From Taudactylus pleione (Eukaryota > Chordata > Amphibia > Anura > Myobatrachidae), in contig JAUIMM010000601.1 in the NCBI GenBank assembly GCA_031769625.1, forward strand, positions 5,852,001-5,916,000: a stretch of DNA of 64,000 nucleotides. The letters are read 5' to 3'. Both the position numbers and the translations under genes were made by a program. Position 1 is the first letter of the stretch. The number at the start of each line of letters is the position of its first letter. Below the pieces are notes generated by a model. The model worked only from the letters and a program-made list of their open reading frames with translations. It had not been told where the DNA came from and did not search any database. This document shows positions 55,000 through 64,000 of the stretch, piece after piece.

Positions 55000-56832
55000 C
55001 CTGTAAAAGTTATTTTGATGAAGGGCAGCTTACACGACACAGGACAGCCCTTGTAAAAAGTATTTGAAGGAAGGGCAGCTTACACCACACAGGACAGCCC
55101 ATGTAAAAAATTTTGGATGAAGGACAGCATACCCCTACACCACACAGTGCAGCCCCTGTAAAAATTATTTGGATTAAGGGCAGTGTACACCACAATGGAC
55201 AGCCACTGTAAAAAAATATTTGGATGAAGGGCAGCTTACACCACACGGGACAGCCCCTGTAAAAATTAATTGGATGAAGGGCAGCTTACACCTACACCAC
55301 ACAGGGCAGCCTCTGTAAAAATTATTTGGATGAAGGGCAGCTTACACCACACAGGACAGCCCCTGTAAAAATTATTTGAATGAAGGGCAGCGTACACCAC
55401 ACAGGACAGCCCCTGTAAAATTATTTGGATGAAGGGCAGCTTACACCACACAGGACAGCCCCTGTAAACATTATTTGGATGAAGGGCAGCTTACACCACA
55501 CAGCAGCCCCTGTAAAAATTATTTGGATGAAGGGTAGCTTACATCACACAGGACAGCCCCTGTAAAAACTATTTGGATGAAGGGCAGCATACACCACACA
55601 GCAGCCCCTGTAAAAATTATTTGGATGAAGGGCAGCTTACACCACACAGGACAGCCCCTGTAAAAATTATTTGGATGAAGGGCAGCGTACACCACACAGA
55701 ACAGCCCCTGTAAAATTATTTGGATGAAGGGCAGCTTACACCACACAGGACAGCCCTGTAAACATTATTTGGATGAACGGCAGCTTACACCACACACCAA
55801 CCCCTGTAAAAAGTATTTGGATGAAGGGCAGCTTACACCACACAGGACAGCCCCTGTAAAAAATATTTAGATGAAGGGCAGTGTACCCCTACACCACACA
55901 GCGCAGCCCCTGTAAAAATTATTTAAATGAAAGGCAGCATACACCAAACAAGACAGCCCCTGTTAAAGTTATTTGGATGAAGGGCAGCTTACACCACAAA
56001 GGACAGTCCCTGTAAAAATAATTTGGATGAAGTGCAGCTTACACCACACAGGACAGCCCCTGTAAAAATTATTTGGATAAAGGGCAGCATACACCACACA
56101 GGACAGCCCCTGTAAACATTATTTGGATGAAGGGCAGCATACACCACACAGCAGCCCCTGTAAAAAATTATTTGGATGAAGGGCAGCTTACACCACACAG
56201 GAAAGCCCCTGTAAAAATAATTTGGATGAAGGGCAGCATACCCCTACACCACACAGGACAGCCCCTGTAAAAGTTATTTTGATGAAGGGCAGCTTTCACG
56301 ACACAGGACAGCCCTTTTAAAAAGTACTTGAAGGAAGGGCAGCTTACACCACACAGGACAGCCCATGTAAAAAATTTTGGATGAAGGACAGCATACCCCT
56401 ACACCACACAGTGCAGCCCCTGTAAAAATTATTTGGATTAAGGGCAGTGTACACCACAATGGACAGCCACTGTAAAAAAATATTTGGATGAAGGGCAGCT
56501 TACACCACACGGGACAGCCCCTGTAAAAATTAATTGGATGAAGGGCAGCTTACACCTACACCACACAGGGCAGCCTCTGTAAAAATTATTTGGATGAAGG
56601 GCAGCTTACACCACACAGGACAGCCCCTGTAAAAATTATTTGGATGAAGGGCAGCGCACACCACACAGGACAGCCCCTGTAAAATTATTTGGATGAAGGG
56701 CAGCTTACACCACACAGGACAGCCCCTGTAAACATTATTTGGATGAAGGGCAGCTTACACCACACAGCAGCCCCTGTAAAAATTATTTGGATGAAGGGTA
56801 GCTTACATCACACAGGACAGCCCCTGTAAAAA
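55000..56832 (+). repeat. 1,264-bp duplication/insertion inside HOR copy 4
   Basis: About 55,000-55,568 is repeated at about 56,264-56,832 (landmarks 55,010/56,274 and 55,266/56,530, offset 1,264). Between them, about 55,750-56,250 belongs to a different part of the HOR: GGACAGCCCTGTAAAC followed by GAACGGCAG is otherwise seen near 46.35, 47.2, 52.17 and 59.2 kb. The event therefore brought together blocks normally several kilobases apart. This needs out-of-register exchange between HOR copies rather than simple local slippage. Confidence 0.87.
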
Positions 56833-56983
56833 ATATTTGGATGAAGGGCAGCGTACACCACACAGGACAGCCCCTGTAAAATTATTTGGATGAATGGCAG
56901 CTTACATCACACACGACAGCCCCTGTAAAAAATATTTGGATGAAGGGCAGCTTACATCACACAGTACAGCCCCTGTAAAAAAT

Positions 56984-57787
56984 ATTTGGATGAAGGGCAG
57001 CTTACACCACACAGGACAGCCCCTGTAAATATTATTTGGATGAAGGGCAGCTTACACCACACAGCAGCCCCTATAAAAATTATTTGGATGAAGGGCATTT
57101 TACATCACACAGGACAGCCCCTGTAAAAATATTTGGATGAAGGGCAGCTTATACCACACAGGACAGCCTTTGTAAATATTATTTGGATGAAGGGCAGCTT
57201 ACATTACACAGGACAGCCCCTGTAAAAAATATTTGGATGAAGGGCAGCTTACACCTACACCACACAGGGCAGCCTCTGTAAAAATTATTTGGATGAAGGG
57301 CAGCTTACACCACACTGGACAGCCCCTGTAAAAAATATTTGGATGAAGGGCAGCGTACTCCACACAGGACAGCCCCTGTAAAATTATTTGGATGAAGGGC
57401 AGTTTACACCACACAGGACAGCCCCTGTAAATATTATTTGGATGAAGGGCAGCTTACACCACACAGCAGCCCCTATAAAAATTATTTGGATGAAGGGCAT
57501 TTTACATCACACAGGACAGCCCCTGTAAAAATATTTGGATGAAGGGCAGCTTATACCACACAGGACAGCCTTTGTAAATATTATTTGGATGAAGGGCAGC
57601 TTACATTACACAGGACAGCCCCTGTAAAAAATATTTGGATGAAGGGCAGCTTACACCTACACCACACAGGGCAGCCTCTGTAAAAATTATTTGGATGAAG
57701 GGCAGCTTACACCACACTGGACAGCCCCTGTAAAAAATATTTGGATGAAGGGCAGCGTACTCCACACAGGACAGCCCCTGTAAAATT
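56984..57787 (+). repeat. 402-bp tandem duplication
   Basis: About 56,984-57,385 is repeated at 57,386-57,787, offset 402 bp, including the GCATTTTACATCAC, CAGCCTTTGTAAAT and TTACATTACAC monomers. CAGCCTTTG is in both copies, while other HOR copies have CAGCCCTTG (e.g. 34.2, 44.66, 50.55 kb). That substitution therefore arose before the duplication, and both are young. One difference noticed is CAGTTTACACC at 57,403. Confidence 0.92.
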
Positions 57788-60700
57788 ATTTGGATGAAGG
57801 GCAGCTTACACCACACAGGACTGCCCCTGTAAACATTATTTGGATGAAGGGCAGCTTACACCACACAGCAGCCCCTGTAAAAATTATTTCGATGAAGGGC
57901 AGCTTACATCAGACAGGACAGCCTCTGTAAAAAATATTTGGATGAAGGGCAGCGTACCCCTCCACCACACAGGACAGCCCCTGTAAAAAGTATTTGAATG
58001 AAGGGCAGCTTACACCACACAGGACAGCCGCTGTAAAAAATATTTGGATGAAGGGCAGGTTACACCACACAGCAGCCCCTGTAAACATTATTTGGATGAA
58101 GGGCAGCTTACACCACACAGGACAGCCCCTGTAAAAAATATTTGGATGAAGGGCAGTGTACCCCTACACCACACAGCGCAGCCCCTGTAAAAATTATTTA
58201 AATGAAAGGCAGCATACACCAAACAAGACAGTCCCTGTTAAAGTTATTTGGATGAAGGGCAGCATACACCACACAGGACAGCCCCTGTAAACATTATTTG
58301 GATGAAGGGCAGCTTACACCACACAGCAGCCCCTGTAAAAATTATTTGGATGAAGGGTAGCTTACATCACACAGGACAGCCTCTGTAAAAAATAATTTGG
58401 ATGAAGGGCAGCGTACACCACACAGGACAGCCCCTGTAAAATTATTTGGAAGAATGGCAGCTTATATGACACATGACAGCCCCTGTAAAAAATATTTGGA
58501 TGAAAGGCAGCTTCCACCACACAGGACAGCCCCTGTAAATATTATTTGGATGAAGGGCAGCTTACACCACACAGCAGCCCCTGTAAAAATAATTTGGATG
58601 AAGGGCAGCTTACATCACACAGGACAGCCCCTGTAAAAAATATTTGGATGAAGGGCAGCGAACACCACACAGGACAGCCCCTGTAAACATTATTTGGATG
58701 AAGGGCAGCTTACACCACACAGCAGCCCCTGTAAAAAATTATTTGGATGAAGGGCAGCTTACACCACACAAGACAACCCCTGTAAAAATAATTTGGATGA
58801 AGGGCAGCATACCCCTATACCACACAGGACAGCCCCTGTAAAAGTTATTTGGATGAAGGGCAGCTTACACCACACAGGACAGCCCCTGTAAAAAGTATTT
58901 GAATGAAGGGCAGCTTACACCACACAGGACAGCCTATGTAAAAATATTTGGATGAAGGACAGCATACCCCTACACCACACAGTGCAGCCCCTGCAATAAT
59001 TATTTGGATTAAGGGCAGTGTACACCACAAAGGACAGCCCCTGTAAAAAAATATTTGGATGAAGGGCAGCTTACACCACACAGGACAGCCCCTGTTAAAA
59101 ATAATTGGATGAAGGGCAGCTTACACCTACACCACACAGGGCAGCTCCTGTAAAAAATATTTGGATGAAGGGCAGCATACACCACACAGGACAGCCCTGT
59201 AAACATTATTTGGATGAACGGCAGCTTACACCACACAGCAACCCCTGTAAAAAGTATTTGGATGAAGGGCAGCTTACACCACACAGGACAGACCCTGTAA
59301 AAAATATTTAGATGAAGGGCAGTGTACTCCTACACCACACAGCGCAGCCCCTGTAAAAATTATTTAAATGAAAGGCAGCATACACCAAACAAGACAGCCC
59401 CTGTTAAAGTTATTTGGATGAAGGGCAGCTTACACCACACAGGACAGTCCCTGTAAAAATAATTTGGATGAAGGGCAGCTTACACCACACAGGACAGCCC
59501 CTGTAAAAATTATTTGGATGAAGGGCAGCATACACCACACAGGACAGCCCCTGTAAACATTATTTGGATGAAGGGCAGCTTACACCACACAGCAGCCCCT
59601 GTAAAAAATTATTTGGATGAAGGGCAGCTTACACCACACAGGACAGCCCCTGTAAAAAATATTTGGATGAAGGGCAGTGTACCCCTACACCACACAGCGC
59701 AGCCCCTGTAAAAATATTTTAAATGAAAGGCAGCATACACCAAACAAGACAGCCCCTGTAAAAACAATTTGGATGAAGGGTAGCTTACACCACACAGGAC
59801 AGCCCCTGTAAAAATTATGTGGATGAAGGGCAGCTTACACCACACAGCAGCCCCTGTACAAATTAATTGGATGAAGGGCAGCTTACACCTACACCACACA
59901 GCGCAGCTCTTGTAAAAATTATTTGGATGAAGGGCAGCATACAACACACAGGACAGCCCCTGTAAAAAATATTTGGATGAAGGGCAGTGTACCCCTACAC
60001 CACACAGCGCAGCCCCTGTAAAAATTATTTAAATGAAAGGCAGCATACACCAAACAAGACAGCCCCTGTTAAAGTTATTTGGATGAAGGGCAGCTTACAC
60101 CACACAGGACAGCCCCTCTAAAAATTATTTAGATGAAGGGCAGCGAACACCACACAGGACAGCCCCAGTAAAATTATTTGGATGAAGGGCAGCTTACACC
60201 ACACAGGACAGCCCCTGTAAAAAACATTATTTGGATGAAGGGCAGCTTACATCACACAGGACAGCCCCTGTAAAAAATATTTGGATGAAGGGCAGCTTAC
60301 ACCACACAGGACTGCCCCTGTAAATATTATTTGGATGAAGGGCAGCTTACACCACACAGCAGCCCCTGTAAAAATAATTTGGATGAAGGGCAGCTTACAT
60401 CACACAGGACAGCCCCTGTAAAAAATATTTGGATGAAGGGCAGCGTACACCACACAGGACAGCCCCTGTAAAATTATTTGGATGAAGGGCAGCTTACACC
60501 AGACAGCAGCAACTGTAAAATTTATTTGGATGAAGGGCAGCTTACATCACACAGGACAGTCCCTGTAAAAAATATTTGGATAAAGGGCAGCTTAGATCAC
60601 ACAGGACAGCCCCTGTAAAAAATATTTGGATGAAGGGCAGCTTCCACCACACAGGACAGCCCCTGTAAATATTATTTGGATGAAGGGCAGCTTACACCAC

Positions 60701-60884
60701 ACAGCAGCCCCTGTAAAAATAATTTGGATGAAGGGCAGCTTACATCACACAGGACAGCCCCTGAAAAAATATTTGGATGAAGGGCAGCGTACACCACACA
60801 GCAGCCCCTATAAAAGTTATTTGGATCAAGGGCAGCTTACATCACACAGGACAGCCCCTGTAAAAAATATTTGGATGAAGGGCA

Positions 60885-62541
60885 GCTACACCACACAGGA
60901 CAGCCCCTGTAAAATTATTTGGATGAAGGGCAGCTTACACCACACAGGACAGCCCCTGTAAACATTATTTGGATGAAGGGCAGCTTACACCACACAGCAG
61001 CCCCTGTACAAATTATTTGGATGAAGGGCAGCTTACATCAGACAGGACAGCCCCTGTAAAAATTATTTTGATGAAGGGCAGCGTACCCCTCCACCACACA
61101 GGACAGCCCCTGTAAAAGGTATTTGAATGAAGGGCAGCTTACACCACACAGGACAGCCGCTGTAAAAAATATTTGGATGAAGGGCAGCTTATACCACACA
61201 GCAGCCCCTGTAAACATTATTTGGATGAAGGGCAGCTTACACCACACAGCAGCCCCTGTAAAAAATTATTTGGATGAAGGGCAGCTTACACCACACAGGA
61301 CAGCCCCTGTAAAAAATATTTGGATGAAGGGCAGTGTACCCCTACACCACACAGCGCAGCCCCTGTAAAAATATTTTAAATGAAAGGCAGCATACACCAA
61401 ACAAGACAGCCCCTGTAAAAACAATTTGGATGAAGGGTAGCTTACACCACACAGGACAGCCCCTGTAAAAATTATGTGGATGAAGGGCAGCTTACACCAC
61501 ACAGCAGCCCCTGTAAAAATTAATTGGATGAAGGGCAGCTTACACCTACACCACACAGCGCAGCTCTTGTAAAAATTATTTGGATGAAGGGCAGCATACA
61601 CCACACAGGACAGCCCCTGTAAAAAATATTTGGATGAAGGGCAGTGTACCCCTACACCACACAGCGCAGCCACTGTAAAAATTATTTAAATGAAAGGCAG
61701 CATACACCAAACAAGACAGCCCCTGTTAAAGTTATTTGGATGAAGGGCAGCTTACACCACACAGGACAGCCCCTCTAAAAATTATTTAGATGAAGGGCAG
61801 CGAACACCACACAGGACAGCCCCAGTAAAATTATTTGGATGAAGGGCAGCTTACACCACACAGGACAGCCCCTGTAAAAAACATTATTTGGATGAAGGGC
61901 AGCTTACATCACACAGGACAGCCCCTGTAAAAAATATTTGGATGAAGGGCAGCTTACACCACACAGGACTGCCCCTGTAAATATTATTTGGATGAAGGGC
62001 AGCTTACACCACACAGCAGCCCCTGTAAAAATAATTTGGATGAAGGGCAGCTTACATCACACAGGACAGCCCCTGTAAAAAATATTTGGATGAAGGGCAG
62101 CGTACACCACACAGGACAGCCCCTGTAAAATTATTTGGATGAAGGGCAGCTTACACCAGACAGCAGCAACTGTAAAATTTATTTGGATGAAGGGCAGCTT
62201 ACATCACACAGGACAGTCCCTGTAAAAAATATTTGGATAAAGGGCAGCTTAGATCACACAGGACAGCCCCTGTAAAAAATATTTGGATGAAGGGCAGCTT
62301 CCACCACACAGGACAGCCCCTGTAAATATTATTTGGATGAAGGGCAGCTTACACCACACAGCAGCCCCTGTAAAAATAATTTGGATGAAGGGCAGCTTAC
62401 ATCACACAGGACAGCCCCTGAAAAAATATTTGGATGAAGGGCAGCGTACACCACACAGCAGCCCCTATAAAAGTTATTTGGATCAAGGGCAGCTTACATC
62501 ACACAGGACAGCCCCTGTAAAAAATATTTGGATGAAGGGCA
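60885..62541 (+). repeat. Right-hand HOR, truncated copy 5 (1,657 bp)
   Basis: Landmarks 59,609, 60,626 and 61,038 recur 1,657 bp later (about 61,266, 62,283, 62,695). The copy jumps at about 61,200-61,260 from the block after the GGGCAGCTACACC monomer straight to the block that ends the HOR, skipping roughly 5.4 kb. The switch lies in a shared CTGTAAACATTATTTGG-GATGAAGGGCAGC stretch, as expected for unequal crossing-over at monomer homology. It can equally be described as a tandem duplication of about 59.5-61.2 kb. Confidence 0.9.
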
Positions 62542-64000
62542 GCTACACCACACAGGACAGCCCCTGTAAAATTATTTGGATGAAGGGCAGCTTACACCAC
62601 ACAGGACAGCCCCTGTAAACATTATTTGGATGAAGGGCAGCTTACACCACACAGCAGCCCCTGTACAAATTATTTGGATGAAGGGCAGCTTACATCAGAC
62701 AGGACAGCCCCTGTAAAAATTATTTTGATGAAGGGCAGCGTACCCCTCCACCACACAGGACAGCCCCTGTAAAAGGTATTTGAATGAAGGGCAGCTTACA
62801 CCACACAGGACAGCCGCTGTAAAAAATATTTGGATGAAGGGAAGCTTACACCACACAGCAGCCCCTGTAAACATTATTTGGATGAAGGGCAGCTTACACC
62901 ACACAGGACAGCCCCTGTAAAAATAATTTGGATGAAGGGCAGCATACCCCTACACCAGGACAGCCCCTGTAAACATTATTTGGATGAAGGGCAGCTTACA
63001 CCACACAGCAGCCCCTGTAAAAATTAATTGGATGAAGGGCAGCTTACACCTACACCACATAGGGCAGCTCCTGTAAAAATTATTTGGATGAAGGGCAGCA
63101 TACACCACACAGGACAGCCCCTGTAAACATTATTTGGATGAAGGGCAGCTTACACCACACAACAACCCCTGTAAAAAGTATTTGGATGAAGGGCAGCTTA
63201 CACCACACAGGACAGCCCCTGTAAAAAATATTTGGATGAAGGGCAGTGTTCCCCTACACCACACAGGGCAGCCCCTGTAAAAATTATTTAAATGAAGGGC
63301 AGCATACACCACACAGGACAGCCCCTGTAAAAGTTATTTTGATGAAGGGCAGCTTACACGACACAGGACAGCCCTTGTAAAAAGTATTTGAAGGAAGGGC
63401 AGCTTACACCACACAGGACAGCCCATGTAAAAAATTTTGGATGAAGGACAGCATACCCCTACACCACACAGTGCAGCCCCTGTAAAAATTATTTGGATTA
63501 AGGGCAGTGTACACCACAATGGACAGCCACTGTAAAAAAATATTTGGATGAAGGGCAGCTTACACCACACGGGACAGCCCCTGTAAAAATTAATTGGATG
63601 AAGGGCAGCTTACACCTACACCACACAGGGCAGCCTCTGTAAAAATTATTTGGATGAAGGGCAGCTTACACCACACAGGACAGCCCCTGTAAAAATTATT
63701 TGGATGTAGGGCAGCGTACACCACACAGGACAGCCCCTGTAAAATTATTTGGATGAAGGGCAGCTTACACCACACAGGACAGCCCCTGTAAACATTATTT
63801 GGATGAAGGGCAGCTTACACCACACAGCAGCCCCTGTAAAAATTATTTGGATGAAGGGTAGCTTATATCACACAGGACAGCCCCTGTAAAAACTATTTGG
63901 ATGAAGGGCAGCATACACCACACAGCAGCCCCTGTAAAAATTATTTGGATGAAGGGCAGCTTACACCACACAGGACAGCCCCTGTAAAAATTATTTGGAT
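62542..64000 (+). repeat. Right-hand HOR, partial copy 6 running off the end
   Basis: The order of copies 1-4 resumes (62,830, 63,130, 63,334, 63,590) but with about 355 bp missing near 63,250. The last few hundred bases match 55.3-55.66 kb, including CTGTAAAAACTATTTGG at about 63,888 (55,562 in copy 4). The array continues beyond the window. Confidence 0.86.
63235..63290 (+). other. Deletion junction (~355 bp lost)
   Basis: The left side is the GTGTTCCCCTACACC monomer of the 54.56 kb block; the right side continues with GGGCAGCCCCTG and AAATGAAGGGCAGC of the 54.93-54.97 kb block. The spacing between the flanking landmarks is 204 bp here but 559 bp in copies 2, 3 and 4 (43,215/43,774; 49,096/49,655; 54,451/55,010), hence 355 bp missing. 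The shared bases at the switch are CCCCTACACCACACAG. Confidence 0.87.

Larger units (their letters stand above)
53863..60884 (+). repeat. Right-hand HOR, copy 4 (7,022 bp)
   Basis: This copy equals copy 3 plus a 1,264-bp insertion or duplication and a 402-bp duplication (5,355 + 1,264 + 402 = 7,021), with one extra A near 58,390 giving 7,022 downstream. It lost one monomer near 58,500 (GAAAGGCAGCTTCCACC fusion), balancing the separate one-monomer loss in copy 3. Confidence 0.9.
1..64000 (+). repeat. Continuous ~50-bp satellite array filling the window
   Basis: Every stretch of the window reads as a head-to-tail copy of one unit of about 50 bp. Near-constant parts are GGATGAAGGGCAGC, ACACAGGACAGCCCCTG and an AT-rich joint of an A-run followed by TTATTT. 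The array runs off both ends, so its true length is unknown. The consensus is about 46% GC, has more A than T on this strand (17 against 10 per 50 bp) and has no CpG. All units share one orientation except a patch near 33.6 kb. No unique sequence longer than part of a monomer was seen, so there is no room for an ordinary gene. Seen: the periodicity. Inferred: a eukaryotic satellite or giant minisatellite. Family and host are not recognised. Confidence 0.97.

Noticed and set aside
61266..61673. Minus-strand open frame of 135 codons and the many 60-119-codon frames on both strands
   Set aside because: They are translations of the satellite in shifting phase, with no start context, no unique domain and endings set by monomer length changes. 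None is supported as a gene.
1..64000. CRISPR array
   Set aside because: There are no unique spacers between constant repeats. The whole unit is repeated, and variation is by point changes and HOR order.
1..64000. Transposon or retroelement body
   Set aside because: No long terminal repeats, terminal inverted repeats, target-site duplications or recognisable enzyme-like frames were seen. A mobile-element origin for the monomer is possible but not shown.
1..64000. Telomeric repeat or CENP-B box
   Set aside because: No TTAGGG-type runs and no match to the CENP-B box consensus (TTCG...GGAA...CGGG) were seen in the monomers.
1..64000. tRNA, rRNA or polymerase III promoter boxes
   Set aside because: No cloverleaf, conserved rRNA segment or A/B box pair was recognised in any monomer class.

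Overview
The whole 64 kb window is one tandem-repeat (satellite/minisatellite) array. I see no protein-coding gene, RNA gene, transposon body, CRISPR array or unique flanking DNA. The basic unit is about 50 bp. Its recognisable parts are GGATGAAGGGCAGC, then a TTACACC core, then ACACAGGACAGCCCCTG, then an AT-rich joint made of a short A-run followed by TTATTT. At about 50 bp per unit there are roughly 1,280 units. All are head-to-tail in the same orientation, apart from one short inverted patch near 33.6 kb. Tens of kilobases of gene-free, head-to-tail satellite with higher-order organisation point to a eukaryotic nuclear genome. Variable positions that look like decayed CpG sites suggest a genome with cytosine methylation. 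I do not recognise the repeat family and cannot name the species or the chromosomal location (centromeric, subtelomeric, sex-chromosomal or other).

Monomers come in several length classes: 50 bp (most common), 48 bp (two bases lost before CAGCCCC), and about 56 bp (six extra bases, a CACCTACACC form). A distinctive pair is a CAGTGTACCCC monomer followed by an AAATGAAAGG...CCAAACAAGACAG monomer. Because classes and point variants recur in a fixed order, higher-order repeats (HORs) can be followed by eye.

Layout: 1-3.9 kb is a mixed, less ordered stretch. 3.9-5.3 kb is a 714-bp tandem duplication. 5.3-6.4 kb contains a 48-bp triplication. 6.4-15.2 kb is a nested set of a 2,055-bp tandem duplication lying inside a 3,753-bp tandem duplication. 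15.2-20.6 kb holds two further, partly deleted copies of that family, starting at a sharp out-of-register junction at about 15,220. 21.1-34.8 kb holds three copies of a 4.4-5.8 kb HOR, with 1.08-kb sub-repeats and a fresh 393-bp duplication. 35.7-64 kb holds successive copies of another HOR whose period is 6,876, 5,881, 5,355, 7,022 and 1,657 bp. Most of these length changes come from identifiable internal duplications (870, 1,264, 402 bp) and deletions (about 345 and 355 bp), all fitting unequal exchange between monomers.

The most unusual single element is a near-perfect hairpin at 33,625-33,690, the only place where repeat orientation flips. The short open frames on both strands (at most 135 codons) are by-products of the repeat and are not annotated as genes. 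All periods and breakpoints were read by eye from exact coordinate offsets of shared variants, so breakpoints are approximate within regions of homology. An assembly error cannot be excluded for individual duplications or for the hairpin.
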